64,000 nt of DNA from Pseudomonas chlororaphis. Its GTDB lineage: Bacteria > Pseudomonadota > Gammaproteobacteria > Pseudomonadales > Pseudomonadaceae. The stretch is from positions 5,961,265 to 6,025,264 of the forward strand of contig CP011020.1 of NCBI GenBank assembly GCA_001023535.1, read 5' to 3'. Positions within the stretch are counted from its first letter, which is position 1; each line of letters begins with the position of its first letter. Of this stretch, positions 8,864 through 18,011 are shown piece after piece. The position numbers were made by a program, and so were the translations under genes. The notes beneath the pieces are model-generated. The model ran no database searches. It saw nothing but the letters and a program-made list of their open reading frames with translations, and was not told the origin of the DNA.

Positions 8864-10150
8864 TTACTCGGCTTCCAGTTGCTTGCCTTGGGTTTCCGGC
8901 AGGCTCAGGGCCGCCAGGATCACCACGCCGTAGGACACGGCCGCAAACGCACCGATCCCGACGCTCAACGGCACCCGCTGGCTCAGCAGGCCGATCAGCA
9001 GCGGGAACAATGCCGCCACCGCCCGACCAATGTTGTAGCAAAAACCCTGGCCCGAGCCCCGGATACGTGTGGGGAACAGCTCGGTGAGGAACGAGCCCAT
9101 GCCGCTGAACATCCCGGAGGCAAAGAAGCCCAGGGGAAAGCCCAGCCAGAGCATCACGTTATTGCTCACCGGCACCTGGGTGTACAGCAGCACGATGGTG
9201 AACGAGCCGACGGCGAACAGGACGAAATTTTTCTTGCGCCCCAGTATGTCCGACAAGTATGCGCTGATGACGTAACCCACGTAGGAGCCGACGATCACCA
9301 TCGCCAGGTAGCCACCGGTGCCCAGCACGCTCAAGCCGCGCTCGTTCTTCAGGAACGTCGGCAGCCAGGACGTGATTGCATAGTAGCCACCCAGGGCGCC
9401 GGTGGTCAGCAGCGAAGCGCGGATCGTGGTGAAGAGGATGCCGGGGGCGAAAATCTCGTAGAACCTGGCGTTATTGCCAGACGCCAGGCGGGCCTTGGTC
9501 TGGTTGTAGACCTCCGGGTCCTTGACCAGCCGACGGACGAAAATCACGAACACCGCTGGCACGATGCCAAGGATGAACAGCGCGCGCCAGGCGTCTTCCG
9601 GCGCCAGCACCGAGAACAGCAGCGCGTACAGAATCGCCGTCATGCCCCAACCCAGCGCCCATCCCGATTGCACCATGCCCACCGCCTTGCCACGGTCCTT
9701 GGCGCGAATCACCTCGCCCATCAACACCGCGCCAGCGGTCCACTCGCCGCCGAAGCCGAAGCCCATCAGCGTACGGGCGATCAACAATTGTTCGTAGTTC
9801 TGGGCAAAGCCGCAGAGGAAGGTGAAGAACGCGAACCACAGCACGGTCAGTTGGAGGGTGCGGACCCGGCCGATACGATCCGAGAGAATGCCGGCCACCC
9901 AACCGCCAAGTGCCGAGGCGATCAGGGTGCTGGTGTGAATCAGCCCCGCCTGACCGGTGGTGATGCCCCACATCGCGATGAGCGTCGGCACCACGAAACT
10001 GAGCATCTGCGTGTCCATGCCGTCCAAGGCGTAGCCGATCTTGCAACTCCAGAATGTGCGACGTTCCTGTTGGTTGATGTTGCGATACCAATCGAACGGG
10101 CCGGAACGGGCCTTGGACTCGGGGACGCCGAGCATGTCGGGTGCACTCAT
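8864..10150 (-). CDS. MFS transporter, probable 5-oxoproline carrier
   Basis: This 428-residue protein has 12 predicted membrane segments. Major-facilitator signatures include YALDGMDTQ in TM1, a loop 2-3 motif near GILSDRIGRVR, and RTLMGFGFGGEW in TM4. It resembles the acid:proton symporters of the superfamily. It is the first gene of the pxp operon, so uptake of 5-oxoproline or a related compound is likely; that substrate is inferred from position only. Confidence 0.85.
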   Translation of the reverse strand: MSAPDMLGVPESKARSGPFDWYRNINQQERRTFWSCKIGYALDGMDTQMLSFVVPTLIAMWGITTGQAGLIHTSTLIASALGGWVAGILSDRIGRVRTLQLTVLWFAFFTFLCGFAQNYEQLLIARTLMGFGFGGEWTAGAVLMGEVIRAKDRGKAVGMVQSGWALGWGMTAILYALLFSVLAPEDAWRALFILGIVPAVFVIFVRRLVKDPEVYNQTKARLASGNNARFYEIFAPGILFTTIRASLLTTGALGGYYAITSWLPTFLKNERGLSVLGTGGYLAMVIVGSYVGYVISAYLSDILGRKKNFVLFAVGSFTIVLLYTQVPVSNNVMLWLGFPLGFFASGMFSGMGSFLTELFPTRIRGSGQGFCYNIGRAVAALFPLLIGLLSQRVPLSVGIGAFAAVSYGVVILAALSLPETQGKQLEAE

Positions 10151-10318
10151 GGTGGTTCTCCACGGTTTTATTGTTTTAAGCCTCGACGCTGCAAACGTCG
10201 GGATCGGGTGCCGTGATTCTTGAGCGCAGGCGCCGGCGCGTCCAACTAATAAAACCTCGGACGGGTCATAAGAAAAAGTTGATGGGTAGAACTACCCGCG
10301 GAAACGGCGCAAAGCCTT

Positions 10319-10428
10319 TGTGGCGAGGGAGCTTGCTCCGCTGGGCCGGGCTGGCGCTCCAGCGCGCAGCGGCCCCAAAAAAGCGATGAGCGCTTCGCAC
10401 TCAAGCGGGAGCAAGCTCCCTCGCCACA
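10319..10428. repeat. REP-like inverted pair
   Basis: The arms tgtggcgagggagcttgctc and gagcaagctccctcgccaca enclose about 70 nt with its own palindromic GC-rich core. It lies in the roughly 300-nt space between the MFS gene start and the DUF2937 gene end; nothing else is seen there. Confidence 0.8.
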
Positions 10429-10449
10429 AAAAGCGTTCTAGCGTGAGCG

Positions 10450-10992
10450 TCAAAGCCCGCGCAAATCCCGCTCTTCGATCGGTCGGCTCTGGCGCAGGCG
10501 CTTGCCGCCCAGCACGACCCAGTCGATCAGGCGGAACAGGCATTCCAGGCCGAACGACAGCAGCATTGCGCCGCTGATGCCCCAGACCATGGCCTCGGGG
10601 GTCAGCAGGATCTGGTAGCTGTAGCCGTTCCAGGTTTCCTTGCGAATGTCCGGGTCTGCGGCCAGTGCCACTTGCAGCAAGCGGATGTACCACGGCCCCT
10701 GCATCGCCTGGAACTGCTTGTCCAAGGCCTGCTGGCGCACGAGCAAGGTGTTCAGGCTGTCGGCGTCGCTGCGAAAGATCGGGTCTTCGCTGGCGCGGTA
10801 ATGGGCGACCAGGGCCTGCATGTCACCCTTGAAAAACTGGTTGGCGGTGCCCTGGAAACCTTGCAGGCCTGTCTGTGCCTCGATCAGGTGGGCCTCGACC
10901 CGCTTGGCGTAATCATTGATGAAGCCCGGCACCTGGACCCCCACCAGCAGGCCAATCGCGAACAACACCAGCCGTAGATAACTGAGCAACAT
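10450..10992 (-). CDS. DUF2937 family membrane protein
   Basis: This 180-residue protein has an N-terminal membrane segment (about 5-24), a soluble middle part rich in charged and Gln residues, and a second hydrophobic segment near 135-155. The N-terminal wording LFAIGLLVGVQVPGF fits DUF2937, a family of unknown function. Its start lies 12 nt from the stop of the amidotransferase gene, so the two may be cotranscribed. Confidence 0.7.
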   Translation of the reverse strand: MLLSYLRLVLFAIGLLVGVQVPGFINDYAKRVEAHLIEAQTGLQGFQGTANQFFKGDMQALVAHYRASEDPIFRSDADSLNTLLVRQQALDKQFQAMQGPWYIRLLQVALAADPDIRKETWNGYSYQILLTPEAMVWGISGAMLLSFGLECLFRLIDWVVLGGKRLRQSRPIEERDLRGL

Positions 10993-11004
10993 AGCGTGAC
11001 GTCC

Positions 11005-11781
11005 TTATTCGGTCCGGCCCTGGCTGACGCATTCGCCGCGCCGCCACAGGCTCCATTGGCCCGGTTCGTAGCGGGTCCAGGTTTCGTTTTCGGTCAAGGG
11101 CTCGGTGGCGATCACCGTGACCACGTCGTTGGGCGTGGTTTCGGCCTGGAAATCGACGATCACGTCGACATCCTTCAGCCGTGCCGGGCCGAATGGCGCA
11201 CGCCGAGTGATCTGGGCCAGTTTGGTCGAGCAATAGCAGAACAGCCAGTCGCCGTCGCTCAACAGGCAATTGAACACGCCTTTGCGACGGTATTCGCCGC
11301 AGGCTTCGATCAGCGCCGGCAGCAGTTGCTCCACGTCCACCGGTTCCGGGAAGGCCTGGCGCACGCGGTTGAGCAAATCGCAGAAGGCCGCTTCGCTATC
11401 GGTGTCGCCCACCGGGCGGTAGAAACTCACGCCCGGCTGGAAATCGGCGAGCTGGCCGTTGTGGGCGAAACACCAGTTGCGGCCCCACAGCTCGCGCACG
11501 AACGGGTGCGTGTTGGCCAGGCAGACCTTGCCAACGTTGGCCTGGCGAATATGCCCGATCACCACTTCACTCTTGATCGGATAGCGCTGCACCAGGTTCG
11601 CCACTTCCGACTCGCTGCTGGCGGCCGGGTCCTGGAACAGGCGCAAGCCCCGGCCTTCGTAGAAGGCGATGCCCCAGCCGTCCCGGTGCGGCCCGGTCTT
11701 GCCCCCGCGCTGCATCAGCCCGGTAAAGCTGAACACGATGTCGGTCGGCACATTGGCGCTCATGCCCAGTAACTCACACAT
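11005..11781 (-). CDS. Class II glutamine amidotransferase (YafJ-like)
   Basis: This 258-residue protein starts MCELLGMSAN, so Cys2 is the N-terminal nucleophile of Ntn-type glutaminases after Met removal. RDGWGIAFY, GHIRQANVG, NTHPF and CFAHNGQL are the family's glutamine-binding elements. It has no synthetase domain; YafJ-like proteins may be ergothioneine-type or peptide glutaminases, but the substrate is unknown. It lies between an uncharacterised membrane protein and the DUF2937 gene. Confidence 0.88.
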   Translation of the reverse strand: MCELLGMSANVPTDIVFSFTGLMQRGGKTGPHRDGWGIAFYEGRGLRLFQDPAASSESEVANLVQRYPIKSEVVIGHIRQANVGKVCLANTHPFVRELWGRNWCFAHNGQLADFQPGVSFYRPVGDTDSEAAFCDLLNRVRQAFPEPVDVEQLLPALIEACGEYRRKGVFNCLLSDGDWLFCYCSTKLAQITRRAPFGPARLKDVDVIVDFQAETTPNDVVTVIATEPLTENETWTRYEPGQWSLWRRGECVSQGRTE

Positions 11782-11813
11782 GCTCGGACTCTCGCTTCAA
11801 AAGGCAGGCTTGG

Positions 11814-12311
11814 CTACAGGCGCGGTTCGATGCGCGAACGCTGGGGGTTGCTCGGCACCGGCGGACGACCGTAGCGATCATCGCCGGCCACGCCGAACGG
11901 CGGCTCATCCTCGGGCTCATCGGCGGCGGCAGCGGCTTTTGCGGAGGCCGCACGTGCCTTGCGGGCATTGGATGCGCGCTCGATGGGCAAGCGCACCAGC
12001 GCGAAGAGCAAGTAGACGCCGAACGCGATCATGCCGTACATGAGCAGGTCGGACGCGGCCCGCCAGACGTTGTTGCCCACCTTGAACAGCACGTCCAGGG
12101 CGACAATGGCCACGGCAGGGGCAAACTTGTCCTTCACCGGGTCGACAATGGTCGGGCAGAACAGCAACACCGCCATCAGCAAGCGCAGCGGCTCGCGCAA
12201 CCAGCGCCACATCCAGCGGGTCATGCGCATCCACACCAGCAGGCAGCCCAGGGCCGCGAAGGCATAGAGGCCCCAGGCGATCAGATAGTCGTTCTCGGTC
12301 ATGGTGTCCAT
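11814..12311 (-). CDS. Uncharacterised Pseudomonas membrane protein
   Basis: This 165-residue protein has hydrophobic segments near residues 8-27, 40-55 and 90-107, with VRLPIERASNARKARA at the end of the last. The C-terminal 60 residues are Ala-, Pro- and acidic-rich and probably disordered in the cytoplasm. A start at the in-frame ATG 9 nt downstream (12302) is equally possible; neither has a clear ribosome site. I do not recognise a family. Confidence 0.65.
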   Translation of the reverse strand: MDTMTENDYLIAWGLYAFAALGCLLVWMRMTRWMWRWLREPLRLLMAVLLFCPTIVDPVKDKFAPAVAIVALDVLFKVGNNVWRAASDLLMYGMIAFGVYLLFALVRLPIERASNARKARAASAKAAAAADEPEDEPPFGVAGDDRYGRPPVPSNPQRSRIEPRL

Positions 12312-12412
12312 GGCAAGGCAGGCAAAGAGGCGCTTATAGTAACGACTTTTCGCTCGTCAGGCTGCCCCGGCGTCTGCCAAGCCCCTTTTCGTACAACGTT
12401 CGAGAGCCTTCC

Positions 12413-14467
12413 ATGTCCTTATCTGCCCACGTTTCCAACGCCCCGATTGCCCGCAGGGACGCCGGGGTGGACCCGTACGCCTGGCTGCAGGAACGCGACA
12501 CCGACGCGGTGCTCGACTACCTCAAGGCCGAAAACAGCTACCAGGAAGACCAACTCGCCGACCAGGCCGACCTGCGCGAGGCCCTGTTCCAGGAGATCAA
12601 GGGACGGATCCTGGAGACCGACCTGTCCCTGCCCTCGCCCTGGGGACCGTACCTGTACTACACCCGCACCACCGCCGGCGACGAATACCCGCGCCATTAC
12701 CGCTGCCCGCGTCCGGCCGACGACAGCCTGAGCGTGGACGAGAGTCGCGAACAACTGCTGCTGGACCCGAACGCGCTGGCGGGCGGCGGTTTCTTTTCCC
12801 TCGGTGCGTTCAGCATCAGCCCCGACCACCAGCGCCTGGCCTACAGCCTGGACACCACCGGCGACGAGATCTACACGCTGTTCGTCAAGGAACTGTCCAA
12901 CGACAAGATCAGTGAACTGTCCTTCGAACACTGCGACGGCAGCATGACGTGGGCCAACGACAGCCTGACGCTGTTCTTCGGCGAACTGGACGACACCCAT
13001 CGCCCCCACAAGCTCTGGCGCTATCGCCTGGATGGCACCGCCGCCGAAGAAGTGTTCCACGAGCCGGATGGACGTTTCTTCCTGCACTGCTACCGTTCCA
13101 GCTCCGAGCGCCAGTTGATCCTGTCCCTGGGCAGCAAGACCACCAGCGAAGCCTGGGTGCTGGATGCCGCGCACCCGCAACAGCCTTTCACTTGCCTGGC
13201 GCCACGGCGCGAACACCACGAATACGACGTCGACCACGGCCTGCTGGATGGCCAGTGGACCTGGCTGATCCGCAGCAACCGCGACGGCATCAACTTTGCC
13301 CTGTACCAGGCCGCGGACACCGGCGTGGCGCCGACCGAAGCCGACTGGCAGAACCTCATTCCCCACAGCGAAACGGTGATGATCGACGGCCTGAGCCTGA
13401 ATGCCGAGGCGATGACCCTGAGCCTGCGCGAAGGTGGCCTGCCGATCATCGAAGTCCACCCACAGGACCTGCCGGCCTATCGCGTGCAACTGCCGGACGC
13501 CGCCTACAGCCTGCACGTGCAGAACAGCCTGGAGTTTTCCAGCCCGCGCATTCGCCTGCGTTACGAAGCCTTGAACCGCCCCGCGCAGATCCGCCAACTG
13601 GACCTGGCCAGCGGTGAGCAGGTGGTCCTCAAGCAAACCCCGGTGCTGGGGCCGTTCGATGCCGACGCCTACGTCAGCCAGCGGATCTGGGCCACGGCCC
13701 CGGATGGCACGCAAGTTCCTATCAGCCTGGTGGTCAAGCGCGAGGCCCTCGGCCAACCGGTGCCGCTGTACCTGTACGGCTACGGCGCCTATGGCCAGAG
13801 CCTCGACCCCTGGTTTTCCCACGCACGGCTGAGTTTGCTCGATCGCGGCGTGGCGTTCGCCATCGCCCACGTACGCGGTGGCGGTGAACTGGGCGAAGCC
13901 TGGTACCGCGCCGGCAAGCAGGAGCACAAGGCCAACACTTTCAGCGACTTCATCGCCTGCGCCGAGCATTTGATCGCCAACGGTTTCACCACCGCCGAGC
14001 AGTTGGCGATCAGTGGCGGCAGCGCCGGTGGCCTGTTGATCGGCGCGGTGCTCAATCAACGCCCGGAGCTGTTCAAGGTCGCCATTGCCGAAGTGCCGTT
14101 CGTCGATGTGCTCAACACCATGCTCGACCCGGAGCTGCCACTGACCGTCACCGAATACGACGAATGGGGCAACCCGCAGGAGCCGGACGTCTACGATCGG
14201 ATCCGCGCCTACGCCCCGTACGAAAACGTCAAGGCCCAGGCATACCCGGCGCTGCTGGTCATCGCCGGCTACAACGACAGCCGCGTGCAGTACTGGGAAG
14301 CGGCCAAGTGGGTGGCGAAACTGCGCGCCACCAAGACCGACGACAACCCCTTGCTGCTCAAGACCGAACTGGGCGCAGGCCACGGTGGCATGAGCGGGCG
14401 CTACCAGGGATTGCGTGACGTAGCCCTCGAATATGCATTTGTCTTGAAGGTTTTGGGTGTGGTCTGA
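12413..14467 (+). CDS. ptrB: Oligopeptidase B (S9A serine peptidase)
   Basis: This 684-residue protein has an N-terminal propeller domain and a C-terminal alpha/beta hydrolase. The catalytic triad is Ser537 in SGGSAGG, Asp622 in YNDSRV and His657 in GAGHGG. The wording EVPFVDVLNTM after the nucleophile and EYDEWGNP mark oligopeptidase B, which cuts short peptides after Arg or Lys. There is no signal peptide, so it is cytoplasmic. It is a monocistronic gene divergent from the 11.8-12.3 kb gene. Confidence 0.93.
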   Translation: MSLSAHVSNAPIARRDAGVDPYAWLQERDTDAVLDYLKAENSYQEDQLADQADLREALFQEIKGRILETDLSLPSPWGPYLYYTRTTAGDEYPRHYRCPRPADDSLSVDESREQLLLDPNALAGGGFFSLGAFSISPDHQRLAYSLDTTGDEIYTLFVKELSNDKISELSFEHCDGSMTWANDSLTLFFGELDDTHRPHKLWRYRLDGTAAEEVFHEPDGRFFLHCYRSSSERQLILSLGSKTTSEAWVLDAAHPQQPFTCLAPRREHHEYDVDHGLLDGQWTWLIRSNRDGINFALYQAADTGVAPTEADWQNLIPHSETVMIDGLSLNAEAMTLSLREGGLPIIEVHPQDLPAYRVQLPDAAYSLHVQNSLEFSSPRIRLRYEALNRPAQIRQLDLASGEQVVLKQTPVLGPFDADAYVSQRIWATAPDGTQVPISLVVKREALGQPVPLYLYGYGAYGQSLDPWFSHARLSLLDRGVAFAIAHVRGGGELGEAWYRAGKQEHKANTFSDFIACAEHLIANGFTTAEQLAISGGSAGGLLIGAVLNQRPELFKVAIAEVPFVDVLNTMLDPELPLTVTEYDEWGNPQEPDVYDRIRAYAPYENVKAQAYPALLVIAGYNDSRVQYWEAAKWVAKLRATKTDDNPLLLKTELGAGHGGMSGRYQGLRDVALEYAFVLKVLGVV

Positions 14468-14526
14468 GGAACTCTATGGGATGGCCGGGTCTTAGCTCCA
14501 TGCGCTGGGCATCCCAGATCAAATAA

Positions 14527-14556
14527 TTGTGGGAGCGAGCTTGCTCGCTCCCACAA
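14527..14556. repeat. Perfect 14-bp palindrome, compact REP
   Basis: Arms ttgtgggagcgagc and gctcgctcccacaa are separated by 2 nt and match perfectly. It sits 60 nt after oligopeptidase B and 54 nt before the next gene, and may act as a transcript-stabilising or terminating hairpin although no T-run follows. Confidence 0.7.
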
Positions 14557-14610
14557 GGGTTCTTCTTCAATCCAAACCCGTAGCAGACACAAGAAAAAGA
14601 CCGTGAAGAC

Positions 14611-15084
14611 ATGTCAGAACCGACCTTACTGAACAAAGAAATCCGCGACTGGCTGATGGACTGCGGCCTGTTCGACCAATTGCAGCCTGCCGACTTCGCG
14701 GCGGCGTCGGGCTATTTCAGCATCAGCGCCATCGCCGAGGGCGAGGCGATCTTCCGAGAGGGTGATGCGGGCAGTTTCATGTGCATCATCCACACCGGCC
14801 AGGTGGCCGTGCAGAAAACCGGCCCCGACGGCCAACCCGTGACCATCGCCACCTTGCGCAGTGGCCGGGCGTTCGGGGAAATGGCCGTGCTGGACGGCGA
14901 GCGGCGCTCGGCCAGTTGCATCGCGGCCAGCCCCTGCCAGTTGCTGAACCTGGGCAAGGACTCCCTGGAAAAAATGCTCAACGACGCCCCCAAGATCGCC
15001 GCCAAGATCATCCGCGCCCTCGCTGTGTCCCTGTCCAAGCGCCTGCGCATGGCCGATGGACAGCTGCTGTCGCAGCAGGTCTGA
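14611..15084 (+). CDS. Cyclic nucleotide-binding domain protein
   Basis: This 157-residue protein is a single CRP-type effector domain. The phosphate-binding cassette reads FGEMAVLDGERRSASC, with the Glu and Arg that normally contact the cyclic nucleotide. No DNA-binding helix-turn-helix follows, unlike CRP or FNR. It is likely a stand-alone cytoplasmic sensor that acts through a partner; no partner is visible nearby. Confidence 0.85.
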   Translation: MSEPTLLNKEIRDWLMDCGLFDQLQPADFAAASGYFSISAIAEGEAIFREGDAGSFMCIIHTGQVAVQKTGPDGQPVTIATLRSGRAFGEMAVLDGERRSASCIAASPCQLLNLGKDSLEKMLNDAPKIAAKIIRALAVSLSKRLRMADGQLLSQQV

Positions 15085-15102
15085 CGGCCAACCACAATCG
15101 GC

Positions 15103-15190
15103 GTGGGAGCGGGCTTGCTCGCGAAAGCGGAGTGTCAAACAACATTGATGTCGACTGACACTCCGCTTTCGCGAGCAAGCCCGCTCCCAC
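15103..15190. repeat. REP pair (inverted)
   Basis: The units gtgggagcgggcttgctcgc and gcgagcaagcccgctcccac have a spacer that itself pairs (gcggagtgtca with tgacactccgc). The same spacer words recur in the REP pair at 20.5 kb and the array at 30.1 kb. Confidence 0.85.
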
Positions 15191-15215
15191 AGGGCCCGTC
15201 ATTCACCTATCAGGT

Positions 15216-15506
15216 TCATCCCCCCGGCGACTTGGCCTTCGGCGCTTGCGACTCCATGCCCGGTAGCGGTTGGTCCTTGGGCGGGTGGGGCATTTCGATC
15301 GGCGGCAGCAAAGGCGGCCCGGCGCTTCCGGGGCCGGTCTTGGGTAGGCCGCTGGGCGCGACCGGCGGGTACGGCAGGGGCGTGGCGGTGCCGGGCGAAC
15401 CGGGGATGCTCGGCGGGTTGACCGGAATCGTCGGCTGCTGGGCCTGCGCGCAACTCATCGAGCACACCGCCAGGACAATGGCCGGTAGAATGATGCACTT
15501 CATCAA
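15216..15506 (-). CDS. Small exported proline-rich protein
   Basis: This 96-residue protein has an N-terminal signal peptide (about residues 1-22, ending SMSCAQA) followed by an extremely Pro-rich tail of low complexity. A Cys lies before the likely cleavage point, so a lipoprotein is possible but the lipobox is poor. I do not recognise a family. It is divergent from the spermidine-synthase-like gene. The skewed composition means the frame could partly reflect GC bias, but the signal peptide supports a real gene. Confidence 0.6.
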   Translation of the reverse strand: MMKCIILPAIVLAVCSMSCAQAQQPTIPVNPPSIPGSPGTATPLPYPPVAPSGLPKTGPGSAGPPLLPPIEMPHPPKDQPLPGMESQAPKAKSPGG

Positions 15507-15627
15507 TGGCTCCGTGGCGACTGTTGCCTTCAGGCTAGACCCAGGAGGCCTGTGTGGCTAATGGATGCACTGGAATTAACCGCACAGCCCGCTGGCACAC
15601 CGGTCCACCCTCCCTCATGAGACTTCC

Positions 15628-16314
15628 ATGAAACGTTTCGTTCTGCTCGACACCACCCCCATCCCGGCCAACGGCGGCGCCTTGTGCCTGTTCGAGTACG
15701 GCGAAGACTTCGTCATCAAGATCCAGGGCGGTGACGGCGGCCAGTTGATGAACACGCGCATGCACGGTTCCGAGGATGCCCTGGCCGAGATCCCTTGCCG
15801 CAAGGTCGCCGGCCGGCCCGGTTCACGAGTGTTGATTGGCGGCCTTGGCATGGGTTTCACCCTCGCCTCGGCCCTCAAGCACCTGGGCAAGCAGGCCGAA
15901 GTGGTGGTGGCCGAGCTGGTGCCCGGCGTGGTGGAGTGGAATCGCGGCCCCCTGGGTGAAAAGGCTGGGCGGCCGCTGTCGGACCCGCGCACCGTCATCC
16001 GCCTTGAAGACGTGGCCAAGGTCCTGCAGGCCGAACCCCAAGGGTTCGACGCGATCATGCTCGATGTCGACAACGGTCCCGAAGGCCTGACCCAGAAAGC
16101 CAACAGTTGGCTGTATTCGGCTGCCGGCCTGGCCGCCTGCGCCAAGGCGCTGCGCCCCAAGGGCGTGCTGGCGGTGTGGTCGGCCAGCGCTGACCGGCAG
16201 TTTTCCGACAAACTGAAAAAAGCCGGCTTCAAGGCCGAGGAAGTGCAAGTGTTCGCCCACGGCAACAAAGGCACCCGCCACACCATCTGGATTGCCGAGA
16301 AGCTCAAGGGCTGA
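15628..16314 (+). CDS. Spermidine-synthase-like protein
   Basis: This 228-residue Rossmann-fold protein has the nucleotide/SAM loop VLIGGLGMGFTLA, the acidic residue in VVVAELVPGVVEW, and MLDVDNGPEG after strand 4. This pattern fits the polyamine synthase/methyltransferase group. The full tetramerisation and putrescine-site motifs of SpeE are not obvious, so whether it is a true aminopropyltransferase is uncertain. The HNH gene follows 47 nt downstream. Confidence 0.8.
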   Translation: MKRFVLLDTTPIPANGGALCLFEYGEDFVIKIQGGDGGQLMNTRMHGSEDALAEIPCRKVAGRPGSRVLIGGLGMGFTLASALKHLGKQAEVVVAELVPGVVEWNRGPLGEKAGRPLSDPRTVIRLEDVAKVLQAEPQGFDAIMLDVDNGPEGLTQKANSWLYSAAGLAACAKALRPKGVLAVWSASADRQFSDKLKKAGFKAEEVQVFAHGNKGTRHTIWIAEKLKG

Positions 16315-16361
16315 GCTAAACTGCATTCAACCGTCATTTGTCTTTTCTACAAGGTGAACCC

Positions 16362-16736
16362 ATGAGTTCGTCAACGCCACCGTCCAACACCGCCAAGCTG
16401 GACCGCATCCTCGCCGACGCCCAGCGCGACCGTGAAATGGGCTACCGCGACAAGGCCCTGAAAATGTACCCCCACGTCTGCGGCCGCTGCGCCCGTGAGT
16501 TTTCCGGCAAGCGCCTGAGCGAGCTGACCGTTCACCACCGCGACCACAACCACGACAACAACCCGCAGGACGGTTCCAACTGGGAACTGCTGTGCCTGTA
16601 CTGCCACGACAACGAGCACTCGCGCTACACCGACCAGCAGTACTTCGGCGACGGCTCCCTCAGCACGCCGAAAATCGCCAAGGCGACCCACAACCCCTTC
16701 GCCGCGCTGGCTGGGTTGATGAAGAAGGACGAGTGA
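16362..16736 (+). CDS. YajD-family HNH nuclease
   Basis: This 124-residue protein has the HNH core HHRDHNHDNN and later ELLCLYCHDNEH, with two CxxC pairs (CGRC and CLYC) that likely bind zinc. The family is conserved in gammaproteobacteria as YajD, with no established substrate. I chose ATG 16362, preceded by AAGGTG, over the upstream in-frame ATG 16338, which would add eight residues without similarity. Confidence 0.88.
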   Translation: MSSSTPPSNTAKLDRILADAQRDREMGYRDKALKMYPHVCGRCAREFSGKRLSELTVHHRDHNHDNNPQDGSNWELLCLYCHDNEHSRYTDQQYFGDGSLSTPKIAKATHNPFAALAGLMKKDE

Positions 16737-16781
16737 TCGGCACAGTCCTGAACCAGCCTCTTCAGGGGCTGTCAGGGCCTC

Positions 16782-16878
16782 TTCGCGAGCAAGCTCGCTC
16801 CCACAGGGGGCTATCGGCGTACGTGAGCTTTTGTGTACGCCTCGATCCACTGTGGGAGCGAGCTTGCTCGCGAAAGCG
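16782..16878. repeat. REP pair (inverted)
   Basis: The units cgcgagcaagctcgctccca and tgggagcgagcttgctcgcg lie between the HNH gene and the RNA methyltransferase gene. Confidence 0.8.
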
Positions 16879-16965
16879 GTCCGACAGTCACCGCCAATCT
16901 CGAAACTGCCGCCCCTCCCCCATTCCCCGTATAATCTCGCCTTTTTCCCCAAAGGCACCCCGCCC

Positions 16966-17436
16966 GTGGCCAACAAACGCTACAGCTGCATCGGTCTGTT
17001 CAACCCCAAGTCACCGGAAAACGTCGGTTCGGTCATGCGCGCCGCCGGCTGCTACGGCGTGGCGTCGGTGTTCTACACCGGCAAGCGCTACGAGCGCGCC
17101 GCCGACTTCGTCACCGACACCAAGAAAGTCCACTACGACATTCCACTGATCGGCATCGACGACCTGAAGAAAATCCTGCCTCTGGGCTGCGTACCGGTGG
17201 CCGTGGAACTGGTGGAAGGCGCCCGTCCGCTGCCCGAATACACCCACCCGGACCGGGCCCTGTACATCTTCGGCCCCGAAGACGGCTCGCTGGACAAGGA
17301 CATCCGCGACTGGTGCGAAGACGTGGTGTACATCCCGACCACGGGCTGCATGAACCTGGCCGCCACCGTCAACGTCGTGCTGTACGACCGCATGGCCAAA
17401 GGCAACAACACCCGCTCCGGTCCGCAATTCCGCTGA
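16966..17436 (+). CDS. SpoU/TrmH-family RNA methyltransferase
   Basis: This 156-residue SPOUT enzyme shows the three family motifs in order: NVGSVMRAAGCYG, YIFGPEDGSL, and IPTTGCMNLAATVNVVLYD. These form the knotted SAM site and the Arg that acts on ribose 2'-O groups. The short length resembles TrmL, but the target RNA is not certain. I chose GTG 16966 (VANKRYS); upstream in-frame codons run through the REP element and are not conserved. Confidence 0.85.
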   Translation: MANKRYSCIGLFNPKSPENVGSVMRAAGCYGVASVFYTGKRYERAADFVTDTKKVHYDIPLIGIDDLKKILPLGCVPVAVELVEGARPLPEYTHPDRALYIFGPEDGSLDKDIRDWCEDVVYIPTTGCMNLAATVNVVLYDRMAKGNNTRSGPQFR

Positions 17437-17513
17437 CCGGCGTCAAATCCGATTGAACAAGGCAAACGCTCGGGCAGTCAGCTTTATACCAATCCCCACA
17501 CTGGAGACAGATC

Positions 17514-17891
17514 ATGAGCGATAACAATCCATTCGAGCCGATTCAGAGCACCCCTTTCCAATCCCACCCGCGGCAGAACGTGCACGGCTGGGAGCGCATC
17601 GGCTCGCTGGCCGGTGGGGTGCTGATGATGGGCAAGGGCTTGCGCCGTGGCGGGGTGATCGGGCTGGCTCAACTGGCCATTGGCGGCATGGCACTGGCGC
17701 GGGGCATCACCGGGCATTGCTCGGCCAAGTCGCTGTTGGAAAAAAATCGCCAGAACCTCGACAACGCCCGGGCCCGGATTGAACAGGCCGGCGAGGAGCT
17801 GAGCCGCATGAAGGCCAACGCCGAAGCGGCGACGAGCACGGCTACGGTGACGGGGAATGATTCGCTGGTTTCGCCCAAAGCCGGGCTCTGA
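17514..17891 (+). CDS. DUF2892-like small membrane protein
   Basis: This 125-residue protein has two weak hydrophobic segments with many Gly (about 25-45 and 48-66), HGWERIGSLAGG before the first, then a helical charged tail that could form a coiled coil (residues 75-105). This matches the short YgaP-like inner-membrane domain (DUF2892). The function is unknown. Confidence 0.65.
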   Translation: MSDNNPFEPIQSTPFQSHPRQNVHGWERIGSLAGGVLMMGKGLRRGGVIGLAQLAIGGMALARGITGHCSAKSLLEKNRQNLDNARARIEQAGEELSRMKANAEAATSTATVTGNDSLVSPKAGL

Positions 17892-17917
17892 TCTTTTGCG
17901 CCGGGGCTGATGGCCCC

Positions 17918-18008
17918 ACCGCGAGCAGGCTCGCGCCTACAGTGTCTCGGCCACAAGACCGCAGAACACCGTTGATCCCCTGAGGGAACGAGCCAGCTCG
18001 CGAAAGCG
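17918..18008. repeat. Degenerate REP pair
   Basis: The units gcgagcaggctcgcgcctac and agccagctcgcgaaagcg are diverged from the consensus and lie between two convergent genes. Confidence 0.5.
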
Positions 18009-18011
18009 CCG

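Noticed and set aside
12419..14383. A 654-codon antisense frame across oligopeptidase B
   Set aside because: It mirrors a clear S9A gene with catalytic triad; its product is repetitive Gly/Val/Gln-rich and has no family pattern. High GC content creates such frames.
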